From HGM04593 sp045647885 (GTDB lineage Bacteria > Bacteroidota > Bacteroidia > Bacteroidales > Bacteroidaceae): 64,000 bases of DNA. How positions within the stretch are numbered: the first letter of the stretch is position 1; each line of letters starts with the position of its first letter. The translations under genes and the position numbers were made by a program. This document shows positions 35,083 to 43,673 of this stretch, in pieces. Location: assembly GCA_045647885.1 (NCBI GenBank), contig JAZRMX010000026.1, positions 1-64,000 of the forward strand, read 5' to 3'. The notes beneath the pieces are model-generated. The model was given only the letters and a program-made list of their open reading frames with translations. It was not told the origin of the DNA and did no database searches.

Positions 35083-36336
35083 ATGAAGATAAAGCGTGAT
35101 TTATACCTAAACAAACTCATCAGGAGTATGCACAACGGAATGATAAAGGTTGTAACCGGAATCCGTCGTTGTGGTAAGTCGTATTTGCTTTTCAACCTGT
35201 TTAGCGACTATCTGAAAACTCAGGGAGTAGATGATGAGCATATAATCAAGGTAGATTTGGAAGACCGTCGCAACAAGAAACTCCGCAACCCTGATGCTTT
35301 GCTTGAATACATTGATGCCCGCATAGCAAAAGAGGGTATGCATTATGTGATGCTTGATGAGGTACAATGGGTGGATGAGTTTGAGGATGTGCTGAATAGT
35401 TATCTTAAAATTCCTAATGTCGATGTATATGTAACGGGCAGTAATTCCAAGTTCCTATCAAGCGATGTTATTACCGAGTTTCGTGGTCGTGGTGATGAGA
35501 TAAAAGTTGCACCTCTATCGTTTAGTGAATTCTTCTCAGTTTTCAATGGCTCGCGCGAGGAGGCTATGGAAGAGTATATGGCCTTTGGCGGACTCCCAAT
35601 GATTGCAACAATGCAGAGTAATGAGGAGAAGATGAAGTATCTTCAGACACTCTTTAAGAAAACATACATTACCGATATATTGGATAGATACAAAATCAAG
35701 AATGAAGAGGAATTTGAGGAGCTTATCAATATTCTTTCATCTTCAATCGGAGGACTAATTAATCCAAACAAGTTAGTAAATACCTTCAAGTCGGTCAAGA
35801 ATGTTTCTATATCTCCAAATACCATAAGTTTCTACCTTGAAATACTACAAGAGGTATTTATGGTTGAAAAGTCTATACGATACGACATTAAAGGCAAGAA
35901 GTATATTGACACTCCTGCCAAATACTATTTCGCAGATTTAGGTTTACGCAATGCCCGTATCAATTTCCGTCAGCACGAGGTAACACATTTAATGGAAAAT
36001 CTCATATACAATGAGCTTCGCACTCGTGGATTGATGGTCGATGTTGGTGTTGTAGTAGTAAACACCAAAGATGAGGAGGGCAAAAGCCAACGTAAACAAT
36101 TGGAGGTTGATTTTGTATGCAATGAAGGTAGTAAACGATGTTACATACAATCAGCATTGAGATTACCCAATGAAGAGAAGCGAGAGCAAGAGTTACGCTC
36201 ATTGATAAATATATCGGACAGTTTCCAGAAGTTTGTAATCACTGAAGACCCTATAAAGCGTTATCAAGATGAGAACGGTGTGGTTTTTATGAACATCTAT
36301 GAGTTTCTGCTTGACAGAGATAGTTTGAAAGTATAA
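35083..36336 (+). CDS. AAA ATPase with DUF4143 domain
   Basis: A 417-residue ATPase of the AAA_14-DUF4143 family. Walker A is GIRRCGKSY (K32), Walker B VMLDEVQ (D92, E93), and a sensor-like VTGSNSKFL follows near 116. The C-terminal DUF4143 part contains the LEILQEVFMVEKS and FADLGLRNA segments and a nuclease-like LEVDFVCNEG. Family members are common in gut bacteria, often in variable regions, with unknown function; a role in defence or toxin-like behaviour has been suggested for some but is not shown here. It has its own promoter and stands alone. Confidence 0.85.
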   Translation: MKIKRDLYLNKLIRSMHNGMIKVVTGIRRCGKSYLLFNLFSDYLKTQGVDDEHIIKVDLEDRRNKKLRNPDALLEYIDARIAKEGMHYVMLDEVQWVDEFEDVLNSYLKIPNVDVYVTGSNSKFLSSDVITEFRGRGDEIKVAPLSFSEFFSVFNGSREEAMEEYMAFGGLPMIATMQSNEEKMKYLQTLFKKTYITDILDRYKIKNEEEFEELINILSSSIGGLINPNKLVNTFKSVKNVSISPNTISFYLEILQEVFMVEKSIRYDIKGKKYIDTPAKYYFADLGLRNARINFRQHEVTHLMENLIYNELRTRGLMVDVGVVVVNTKDEEGKSQRKQLEVDFVCNEGSKRCYIQSALRLPNEEKREQELRSLINISDSFQKFVITEDPIKRYQDENGVVFMNIYEFLLDRDSLKV

Positions 36337-36446
36337 GCTTTATTAACAAAATATCAGTGTAGAAATGTCGTTTTATAATAATATAAATTACCAATAGCAT
36401 TATATATAATGAAATTTCTGTATTAAAAGACAATAGCAGTCATTCG

Positions 36447-36647
36447 TTATACCGCAGGTGAATTTCTTGCCGATAAAATCGCGGATTTATTCATTTCATT
36501 CACATCTGGAAAGTAACCTTTGACAATAAGGAAAGTCTTACCGATACGGCATCTTCCATAAATCGCAATCAATTCCGGTGACTTTGACTCGATACGCTGA
36601 CGTAATATTTCTTGCTCAACACTTTTTCCTATTATAGTATCTGCCAT
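36447..36647 (-). pseudogene. N-terminal remnant of an AAA ATPase
   Basis: A 66-codon minus-strand frame carries the opening of an archaeal-type/ATPase_2 family protein: IIGKSVEQEILRQRIESKSPELIAIYGRCRIGKTFLI, with Walker A GRCRIGKT. Full-length members have 350-480 residues; here the frame departs from the family after FLI and stops soon after. No continuation of the ATPase is seen downstream. It is therefore a truncated remnant in the 505-base gap between the DUF4143 ATPase and the lipoprotein gene. Confidence 0.65.
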
Positions 36648-36769
36648 ATTGAAAGTGACTTTTATTCTTTCGCAAAGAAAGGAAAAGTGCTCTGCAAATA
36701 ATCACAGGGCACTGCGCTTTTTCATTGCACTAAAACGTTTATAAAATGTGATTGTAACGAAAAAAAACG

Positions 36770-36777
36770 TATCTTTG
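36770..36777 (+). promoter_or_regulatory. -7 box for the small lipoprotein gene
   Basis: TATCTTTG, an exact TAnnTTTG match, 65 bases before the lipoprotein ATG. A TTG 15 bases upstream is closer than the consensus spacing. Confidence 0.65.
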
Positions 36778-36841
36778 CAATCGCTTTGCGCACGTGCGCA
36801 ATATATAATGAAGTTTGTTTAATTAAATACCGATTATAATT

Positions 36842-37264
36842 ATGAAAAGATTTTCAGTTTTTTCCTTGTTGGTGATACTCTTCGTTGCCACATTCACAAC
36901 ATCTTGCAGTATGCAGAATATGACATTCAAGAATTTGGAGAAGAAAGGTTATGTAATGGAACAGCTTACTCCTGCTCAGCAGTTGGAGATGGCGCCTCTT
37001 TTGTCAGCTTTCCCCACTTTTAATATGACAGCTGTGGGTTACCTTGCTTCTACATATAGCGTTACATATATTTATGAGGGTGATATGACCGATTTCCAGA
37101 GTTATGCTTCAATGCTTTCAAGCATTGGTTTCACAAGCTTGAATGGTACATATACTAAAATGGACCGCCCTGCAGGCATTTCATACAATGTTTCGGCAAA
37201 AGCTGTTCAGGCAACCAAAAAACAGAGCTATTTGTTGGTTACTTTCACAAGCGTTTCGCTTTAA
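36842..37264 (+). CDS. Small lipoprotein, unknown function
   Basis: A 140-residue exported protein. The signal peptide MKRFSVFSLLVILFVATFTTSC has its lipobox Cys at residue 22. The mature part is beta-rich with no motif I recognise (alternating hydrophobic strands such as VTYIYEGD and SYLLVTFTSV). It is likely anchored in the envelope. It is monocistronic between its own promoter and a long terminator hairpin. Base composition here returns to the host type, so the gene probably lies outside the acquired island. Confidence 0.72.
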   Translation: MKRFSVFSLLVILFVATFTTSCSMQNMTFKNLEKKGYVMEQLTPAQQLEMAPLLSAFPTFNMTAVGYLASTYSVTYIYEGDMTDFQSYASMLSSIGFTSLNGTYTKMDRPAGISYNVSAKAVQATKKQSYLLVTFTSVSL

Positions 37265-37278
37265 TAAAATACTTGAAC

Positions 37279-37324
37279 AAAAAAGCACAAAAACGACCGA
37301 ATTCGGTTGTTTTTGTGCTTTTTT
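37279..37324 (+). terminator. Terminator after the small lipoprotein gene
   Basis: A long perfect stem running AAAAAGCACAAAAACGACCG.. pairs with its complement around an AATT apex and ends in six T. The A-rich/T-rich ends make it potentially bidirectional. Confidence 0.92.
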
Positions 37325-37339
37325 ATCATTAAAAATTAG

Positions 37340-37347
37340 TACCTTTG
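37340..37347 (+). promoter_or_regulatory. -7 box for ligA
   Basis: TACCTTTG, an exact TAnnTTTG match, 90 bases before the ligA ATG. A TTTG lies 24 bases further upstream, slightly beyond the usual spacing. Confidence 0.6.
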
Positions 37348-37436
37348 TTCTCTAATGAATAAGAGGACTGAAAGCCTTGCATATTCAGGTATAAACTGTA
37401 TGTGTATGGTTTTTGTTTAAACGGAATTTAAGTTAT

Positions 37437-39446
37437 ATGAGCTCTGAAGAACGTATATATGAATTACGCCGACAGTTGCATGAACACAATCATAACTACT
37501 ATGTACTGTCATCGCCAACGATAACCGATTTTGAGTTCGATGCGTTGTTGCGTGAATTGCAGGAGCTCGAGGATGCTCATCCCGAACTCTTTGATCCTTC
37601 GTCGCCCACCCAACGTGTCGGTAGCGATATAAGCAAGGGCTTTGTACAGGTTGCCCATAAATATCCAATGCTCTCTCTCGGCAATACATACTCCAAGAGC
37701 GAGGTTGCCGACTTCTACGAGCGTGTAAAACGCTTCCTAAACGAGGATTTTGAAATCTGTTGCGAGCTTAAGTTCGACGGCTCATCCATCTCCCTTACAT
37801 ACAAGGATGGCAAGCTGGTGCAAGCTGTTACGCGTGGCGACGGAGAGAGGGGCGACGATGTTACGGCCAACGTGAAAACCATACGCTCAGTACCTTTGGT
37901 ACTTAAGGGCGATAATTATCCGTCTGAGTTTGAGATTCGCGGTGAGGTTCTTATGCCTTGGGCTGTGTTCGAGGAGCTTAACGCCGAGCGTGAACGTAAG
38001 GGAGAGCCGCTTTTTGCCAATCCACGTAATGCCGCGTCAGGAACACTGAAACTTATGGATTCTTCCGAGGTTGCAAAACGTAAACTTGATGCTTATCTTT
38101 ACTATATGCTGGGCGAGGAGCTGCCGGGCGAGGAGCATTATGAGAATCTTATGGCAGCCCGTGAATGGGGTTTTAAGATTTCGGACACTACGCGTAAATG
38201 TAGCACTTTAGACGAGGTGTTTGCTTTTATAGACCACTTCGACACAGCACGCAAGGAACTGCCTGTGGCTACCGATGGCATTGTGCTGAAGGTTAATTCA
38301 CTGCGACAGCAGAAAAATCTCGGCTACACGGCAAAATCGCCCCGCTGGGCTATTGCCTATAAATTTCAGGCAGAAAAAGCGCTCACCCGTTTGAACGAGG
38401 TTACATATCAGGTGGGTCGTACAGGTGTAGTTACCCCTGTTGCCAATCTCGACCCGGTTCTTCTGTCGGGTACCGTGGTTAAACGTGCCTCATTGCACAA
38501 TGCCGATATTATAGAAAAGTATGACCTTCATATAGGAGATATGGTCTATATTGAGAAGGGCGGCGAGATTATTCCCAAAATTACAGGCGTTGATACCGAA
38601 GCACGCATATTGCTTGGTGATAAAGTCAATTTTATCACAAAATGCCCCGTATGCGGTACTCCTCTGGTACGTGCCGAGGGCGAAGCTGCGCACTATTGTC
38701 CCAATGAATTTGGCTGTATTCCGCAGATGAGGGCAAAAGTGGAGCATTTCGTCTCGCGCGAGGCTATGAATATAGAAACCATAGGCCCCGAAACAGTGGA
38801 GCTTCTCTTCAATTACGGTCTTGTGAAAAATGCAGCCGACCTATACTCCCTGCATCCCGAGGACTTTATGTTCTTGCCGCGTCTTGGCGCAAAATCGGCC
38901 GACAATGTGGTAGCTGCGCTTGCGCAGTCGAGGAATGTGCCTTTTGAGCGCGTGCTCTTTGCTCTTGGAATAAGATTTGTCGGTGCAACAGTTGCCAAGC
39001 GTCTTGCGCGTGCATTTGGCAATATTGATGCGTTGATGTCGGCAACATTGCAGCAGCTTACCGCTGTCGATGAGATAGGGGAGCGCATAGCTGCCAGTGT
39101 TATAGCTTATTTTGAAAAGCCATCAAATATGGAGTTGGTGGGTAGGTTGCGCGAGGCTGGGTTGAAATTTGAACTTGACGAGGAGGTGGTGCAGAACCGT
39201 ACAGATATTCTTGCGGGCAAGAGTATTGTCATAAGCGGAGTGTTCAAATACCATTCGCGCGACGAATACAAGGATATTATAGAACGCAATGGTGGAAAGA
39301 ATGTGGCTGGTATAAGCAAATCAACCTCGTTTGTGCTTGCCGGCGACAATATGGGCCCCAGCAAGCTTGAAAAGGCTAACAAATTGAATATTAGTATAAT
39401 AAGTGAGGATGACTTTTTGTCTATCCTTGCTGATTCTACAAATTGA
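37437..39446 (+). CDS. ligA: NAD-dependent DNA ligase
   Basis: A 669-residue replicative and repair ligase sealing nicks with NAD+. The ATG at 37437 is used; a TTG eight codons earlier is also open. The Ia domain has HNHNYYVLSSPTITD, then the adenylation motif CELKFDGSS with the nucleophile K112. An OB fold follows, then a four-cysteine zinc finger (CPVCGTPL..CPNEFGC), helix-hairpin-helix repeats (LPRLGAKSADNV, VDEIGERIAASV) and a C-terminal BRCT domain (GKSIVISGVF..). The length is normal. Confidence 0.96.
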   Translation: MSSEERIYELRRQLHEHNHNYYVLSSPTITDFEFDALLRELQELEDAHPELFDPSSPTQRVGSDISKGFVQVAHKYPMLSLGNTYSKSEVADFYERVKRFLNEDFEICCELKFDGSSISLTYKDGKLVQAVTRGDGERGDDVTANVKTIRSVPLVLKGDNYPSEFEIRGEVLMPWAVFEELNAERERKGEPLFANPRNAASGTLKLMDSSEVAKRKLDAYLYYMLGEELPGEEHYENLMAAREWGFKISDTTRKCSTLDEVFAFIDHFDTARKELPVATDGIVLKVNSLRQQKNLGYTAKSPRWAIAYKFQAEKALTRLNEVTYQVGRTGVVTPVANLDPVLLSGTVVKRASLHNADIIEKYDLHIGDMVYIEKGGEIIPKITGVDTEARILLGDKVNFITKCPVCGTPLVRAEGEAAHYCPNEFGCIPQMRAKVEHFVSREAMNIETIGPETVELLFNYGLVKNAADLYSLHPEDFMFLPRLGAKSADNVVAALAQSRNVPFERVLFALGIRFVGATVAKRLARAFGNIDALMSATLQQLTAVDEIGERIAASVIAYFEKPSNMELVGRLREAGLKFELDEEVVQNRTDILAGKSIVISGVFKYHSRDEYKDIIERNGGKNVAGISKSTSFVLAGDNMGPSKLEKANKLNISIISEDDFLSILADSTN

Positions 39447-39499
39447 AAGAAAAAACGAATATTTGTTTAAAAAAAATATGTAGTTGGCAATATTTGATG

Positions 39500-39507
39500 T
39501 AAATTTG
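39500..39507 (+). promoter_or_regulatory. -7 box for dapA
   Basis: TAAATTTG, a TAnnTTTG match 26 bases before the dapA ATG. A TTG 13 bases upstream is too close to be a standard -33. Confidence 0.5.
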
Positions 39508-39532
39508 TCACGATAAAAGATTTAAGATACTT

Positions 39533-40426
39533 ATGATGCGAAAAAGAATAACCGGAGCCGGTGTTGCGATTATAACACCTTTTACGCAGGCCGGCGAGGT
39601 AGACTATGCCGCGCTTGAGAGTCTGGTGCAGATGCACCTCGATTGCGGTACCGATTTCTTGTGTGTACACGGAACCACGGGAGAGACTCCCACGTTGACT
39701 ATTGATGAGAAACGCGAGACACGAAAACGTATCATAAAGCAGGTGGCAGGCCGCTTGCCCATTATGTTGGGTCTGGGCGGAAATAATACTCGTGCAGTTG
39801 TCGAAGAACTTAAAAATGAGGATCTCACAGGCATCGACGCCATCCTTTCTATAGTTCCCTATTATAACAAGCCCACTCAGGAGGGTATGTACCAGCACTT
39901 TAAAGCAATTGCTGCTGCAACCGAACTCCCCATATACCTGTACAATGTCCCCGGTCGCACAGGCGTAAACATGTCGCCCGAAACAGCAGTGCGTCTTGCA
40001 CAGGAGTGTAAGAATATCGTGGGTTTTAAGGCAGCTTCGGGTAACTTGCAGCAGATATCTCATCTTATGGATATAAAACCCGAGGACTTTGATGTACTTT
40101 CTGGTGATGATGCACTTACACTCGACATTATGAAGATGGGTGGTGTGGGTGTCATATCGGTATTTGCAAATGCCTTCCCCACTGAGCTTGTAACATTGGT
40201 GAGACTTATTGAGGAGAAGAACAATGAGGAGGCCCGCCGTCTCGACAACGCGTACAGCGAAATTTATCGTCTGCTCTTTGTCGATGGTAACCCTGCCGGT
40301 GCAAAATGTGCACTCAATGTTCTTGGAAAATGCCAAAACGTATTGCGTCTTCCCCTTGTACCAGTGAACGCAAAAGTTGCCGGGGAGATGAAGAATGCAA
40401 TTGAGGAGCTAAAGGCAAAATTATAA
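39533..40426 (+). CDS. dapA: 4-hydroxy-tetrahydrodipicolinate synthase
   Basis: A 297-residue TIM-barrel enzyme of lysine and diaminopimelate synthesis, condensing pyruvate with aspartate semialdehyde. The Schiff-base lysine is K166 (GFKAASGN), with Y137 (LYNVPGRTG), the TTGE loop (HGTTGETPT, residues 47-55) and Y110 all present. Length and motifs fit DapA rather than other pyruvate aldolases. The start is one of two adjacent ATGs. The TIGR02757 gene begins 11 bases downstream, so the two are probably co-transcribed, although no functional link is known to me. Confidence 0.93.
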   Translation: MMRKRITGAGVAIITPFTQAGEVDYAALESLVQMHLDCGTDFLCVHGTTGETPTLTIDEKRETRKRIIKQVAGRLPIMLGLGGNNTRAVVEELKNEDLTGIDAILSIVPYYNKPTQEGMYQHFKAIAAATELPIYLYNVPGRTGVNMSPETAVRLAQECKNIVGFKAASGNLQQISHLMDIKPEDFDVLSGDDALTLDIMKMGGVGVISVFANAFPTELVTLVRLIEEKNNEEARRLDNAYSEIYRLLFVDGNPAGAKCALNVLGKCQNVLRLPLVPVNAKVAGEMKNAIEELKAKL

Positions 40427-40437
40427 AAAGCTTTTGT

Positions 40438-41223
40438 ATGAGCAGGCTCAAGGATATTCTCGACGAAAAGGCTGCCATTTACAATTGTAAGGAATTTATT
40501 GATAACGACCCAATATGGTTCCCTCACCAGTTTACCGACAGGCGCGATGTTGAGATAGCAGCTCTTTTGGCCTCGGTGATAGCGTGGGGTAATCGTAAGA
40601 TGATACTCTCTTCGGGTAAAAAGATGCTCTTCGGCATAATGGAAGGCAAGCCCTACGATTATATGATGAGTGGCCGGTGGAACAGTCTCGACGGTGGTAA
40701 CAATATACACCGCACCTTTTTTGTACGGGATTTTGTCTATCTGGCACGCGGTCTTAAACAAATATATGAAAAACAAGGCTCTATGGAGCCGTTCTTTACT
40801 CAAAACGATGTTTGGGACGGAATAGCAGCCTTGCGCAGTGAATTGCAGGCTGCGAATGGAGGTGATGCCACAAGGCATATATCGAATCCCCTGCCCGGCA
40901 AAGGAAAGCCGGCTTCGGCGTGCAAGCGTCTGCATATGATGCTGCGTTGGCTCTCACGCAACGATGGTATTGTGGATTTGGGAATATGGCAGAACCTAAG
41001 CCCGTCGAAGTTGATGATGCCTTTGGATGTACACGTTGCCCGTACAGGGCGCAGATTAGGGTTGATAACCCGAAAACAGAATGATAGAAAAACAGTAGAG
41101 GAGTTGACTGCTGCGTTGAGGGAGTTTTCTCCCGAAGACCCCACACGTTACGATTTTGCACTATTCGGTGTGGGAGTGGCAGGAGATGAGTTCTACGAAA
41201 ATTATAATATTAACAAAGAGTAA
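40438..41223 (+). CDS. TIGR02757/DUF2400 family protein
   Basis: A 261-residue protein of the TIGR02757 (DUF2400) family, widespread in Bacteroidota and of unknown function. Recognisable blocks are FIDNDPIWFPHQF, a VEIAALLASVIAWGNRKMI helix, the central KRLHMMLRWLSRNDG and the C-terminal PLDVHVARTGRRLGL, whose helical fold resembles HhH-type DNA glycosylases. A DNA-related activity is conceivable by fold only. It follows dapA by 11 bases. A small hairpin (GTGCTTT/AAAGCAC at 41229-41250) after the stop might end the transcript but lacks a T-run. Confidence 0.82.
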   Translation: MSRLKDILDEKAAIYNCKEFIDNDPIWFPHQFTDRRDVEIAALLASVIAWGNRKMILSSGKKMLFGIMEGKPYDYMMSGRWNSLDGGNNIHRTFFVRDFVYLARGLKQIYEKQGSMEPFFTQNDVWDGIAALRSELQAANGGDATRHISNPLPGKGKPASACKRLHMMLRWLSRNDGIVDLGIWQNLSPSKLMMPLDVHVARTGRRLGLITRKQNDRKTVEELTAALREFSPEDPTRYDFALFGVGVAGDEFYENYNINKE

Positions 41224-41267
41224 TAATTGTGCTTTGATTTTTTAAAGCACTACAGCAACTAAGTTAT

Positions 41268-43547
41268 ATGGCAAAGATTTGTAAAGAAGATGCTTTGAAC
41301 TACCACGAGGGTAAACGCCCCGGAAAAATTGAGGTAGTTCCCACAAAACCCTATTTTACCCAGGCCGACCTCTGCTTGGCCTATTCTCCCGGTGTTGCGG
41401 AGCCCTGTCTCGAGATTCAGAAAGACCCCCAGAATGCTTATAGATATACCGATAAAGGAAACCTTGTAGCTGTAATCTCCAACGGTACAGCTGTACTTGG
41501 TCTTGGTAATATCGGCGCATTGAGCGGCAAACCCGTTATGGAGGGTAAGGGTCTTTTGTTCAAGATATATGCAGGTATCGACGTGTTCGATATTGAGGTT
41601 GATGAGAGCGACCCCGACAAATTCATTGAGGCTGTAAAGGCAATCTCTCCCACATTCGGTGGTATTAACCTCGAGGATATAAAAGCCCCCGAGTGTTTTG
41701 AGATTGAGCGCCGCTTGAAAGAGGAGCTCGACATCCCCGTAATGCACGACGATCAGCACGGTACTGCCATTATTTCGGGTGCAGGTCTTTTGAATGCCCT
41801 CGAGGTTAATGCTAAAAATATTTCAGAAGTGAAGGTGGTTGTGAATGGTGCAGGTGCAGCCGCAATCTCTTGTACAAAACTTTATATCGCTCTCGGTGTA
41901 AAGAAAGAGAATGTGGTAATGCTCGACAGCCGCGGTGTCATCAACACCGAGCGTACAAACCTCACTCCCGAAAAATTGGAGTTTGTAACCTCTCGTACCG
42001 ATATCCACACTCTTGAGGAGGCTGTTAAGGGTGCCGATGTATTCCTTGGTCTTTCAAAGGGTAACGTTCTTTCAAAAGATATGGTACGCTCTATGGCTAA
42101 AGACCCCATCGTTTTTGCCCTTGCTAATCCCGAACCCGAAATTACATACGAGGATGCAATGGATAGCCGTCCCGACGTGCTTATGAGTACCGGTCGTTCC
42201 GACTATCCCAACCAGATTAACAACGTTATCGGTTTCCCCTACATATTCCGCGGTGCGCTCGACACAGCAGCAGTGGCAATTAACGAGGAGATGAAACTTG
42301 CTGCGGTACGCGCTATTGCCAACCTTGCCAAGCAGCCCGTCCCCGAGATTGTAAACAAGGTTTATCACGTAAACCATCTTACATTCGGTCGCGACTACTT
42401 TATACCGAAACCCGTAGACCCCCGTTTGCTCGTTGAGGTTTCTACAGCCGTGGCAAAAGCAGCAATAGAGAGTGGTGTTGCTCGTAAAGAGATTACCGAT
42501 TGGGATGCTTACAAAGAGCACTTGCTCGAATTTATGGGCCGTGAGTCTAAGCTTACACAGCAGATTTATGAGATGGCACGTACCGAGACAAAACGCATTG
42601 TTTTTGCCGAGGGTGCTCATCCTTCAATGATGAAGGCTGCTGTTAAAGCAAAAGAGGAGGGTATCTGCCAGCCCATTCTGCTCGGTAACGACGAAAGCAT
42701 TGCAAAACTTGCAAAAGAGCTCGACTTGAGCCTCGAGGGTATTGAGGTTGTGAACCTCCGTCACCCCAACGAGATGGCTCGTCGTGAGCGTTATGCAAAA
42801 ATACTTGCCGAGAAACGTCAGCGTAAGGGTTACACTATTGAGGAGGCCAACGACAAGATGTTCGAGCGCAACTACTTTGGTATGATGATGGTGGAGACCG
42901 GCGATGCCGATGCATTCGTAACAGGTCTTTATACAAAATACTCTAACACCATCAAGGTGGCAAAAGAGGTTATCGGTATGCAACCTGGTTTCGACCACTT
43001 TGCTACAATGCACATCCTGAACTCAAATAAGGGAACATACTTTGTTGCCGATACCCTCATTAACCGTGCGCCCAAGACCGAGACTCTTGTCGACATTGCA
43101 CGCTTGATGGAGAAGACCGTTCGTTTCTTCAACCACGAGCCGGTAATGGCAATGGTTTCTTATTCTAACTTTGGAACCGACAAGGGTGGTAGTGCCGAGA
43201 ATGTTCAGAAGGCTGTAGAATATCTTCACGCAACATATCCCGAGTGGAAACTCGATGGTGAGATGCAGGTGAACGTGGCTATGAACCGTGAATTGCGCGA
43301 CAATAAATATCCCTTCAATAAGTTGAAAGGACACGATGTGAATACACTCATCTTCCCCAACCTCAACTCTGCAAACTCTTCATACAAGATGTTGCAGGCT
43401 TTGAGCCCCGACACTGAGATTATCGGACCTTTGCAGATGGGATTGAACAAGCCCATTCACTTTATCGATTTCGAGAGCAGCGTACAGGAAATCCTTAACG
43501 TTACAGCCGTTGCTGCAATTGATGCGATAGTAAATAACAAGAAGTAA
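41268..43547 (+). CDS. maeB: NADP malic enzyme fused to phosphotransacetylase-like domain
   Basis: A 759-residue fusion. Residues ~1-425 form the malic enzyme (oxidative decarboxylation of malate to pyruvate): LAYSPGVAEPC, the catalytic HDDQHGTA, and the Rossmann region VVVNGAGAAA. Residues ~430-759 form a phosphate acetyl/butyryl-transferase-like domain (FAEGAHPSMMKAA, then GLNKPIHF near the end). The domain is thought to be regulatory in MaeB proteins. It supplies pyruvate and NADPH. It is followed by two hairpins before a convergent gene. Confidence 0.94.
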   Translation: MAKICKEDALNYHEGKRPGKIEVVPTKPYFTQADLCLAYSPGVAEPCLEIQKDPQNAYRYTDKGNLVAVISNGTAVLGLGNIGALSGKPVMEGKGLLFKIYAGIDVFDIEVDESDPDKFIEAVKAISPTFGGINLEDIKAPECFEIERRLKEELDIPVMHDDQHGTAIISGAGLLNALEVNAKNISEVKVVVNGAGAAAISCTKLYIALGVKKENVVMLDSRGVINTERTNLTPEKLEFVTSRTDIHTLEEAVKGADVFLGLSKGNVLSKDMVRSMAKDPIVFALANPEPEITYEDAMDSRPDVLMSTGRSDYPNQINNVIGFPYIFRGALDTAAVAINEEMKLAAVRAIANLAKQPVPEIVNKVYHVNHLTFGRDYFIPKPVDPRLLVEVSTAVAKAAIESGVARKEITDWDAYKEHLLEFMGRESKLTQQIYEMARTETKRIVFAEGAHPSMMKAAVKAKEEGICQPILLGNDESIAKLAKELDLSLEGIEVVNLRHPNEMARRERYAKILAEKRQRKGYTIEEANDKMFERNYFGMMMVETGDADAFVTGLYTKYSNTIKVAKEVIGMQPGFDHFATMHILNSNKGTYFVADTLINRAPKTETLVDIARLMEKTVRFFNHEPVMAMVSYSNFGTDKGGSAENVQKAVEYLHATYPEWKLDGEMQVNVAMNRELRDNKYPFNKLKGHDVNTLIFPNLNSANSSYKMLQALSPDTEIIGPLQMGLNKPIHFIDFESSVQEILNVTAVAAIDAIVNNKK

Positions 43548-43570
43548 TCTTCTTACTTTAATAAATTATG

Positions 43571-43641
43571 AAGATGACTCAAAAAGACTTTTGAGTCATC
43601 TTCTTTGTTTGGGATTGACTAAAAAGAGCCTTTTTAGTCAA
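43571..43641. terminator. Tandem terminator hairpins between convergent genes
   Basis: Two stems: AAGATGACTCAAAA/TTTTGAGTCATCTT at 43571-43602 and TTGACTAAAAAG/CTTTTTAGTCAA at 43615-43641. Each is followed by T-rich sequence on the plus strand. They separate maeB from the aspartate decarboxylase gene and can serve both. Confidence 0.82.
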
Positions 43642-43673
43642 CCTCATTTTTATATATCCATCCTCTCTCTCTG

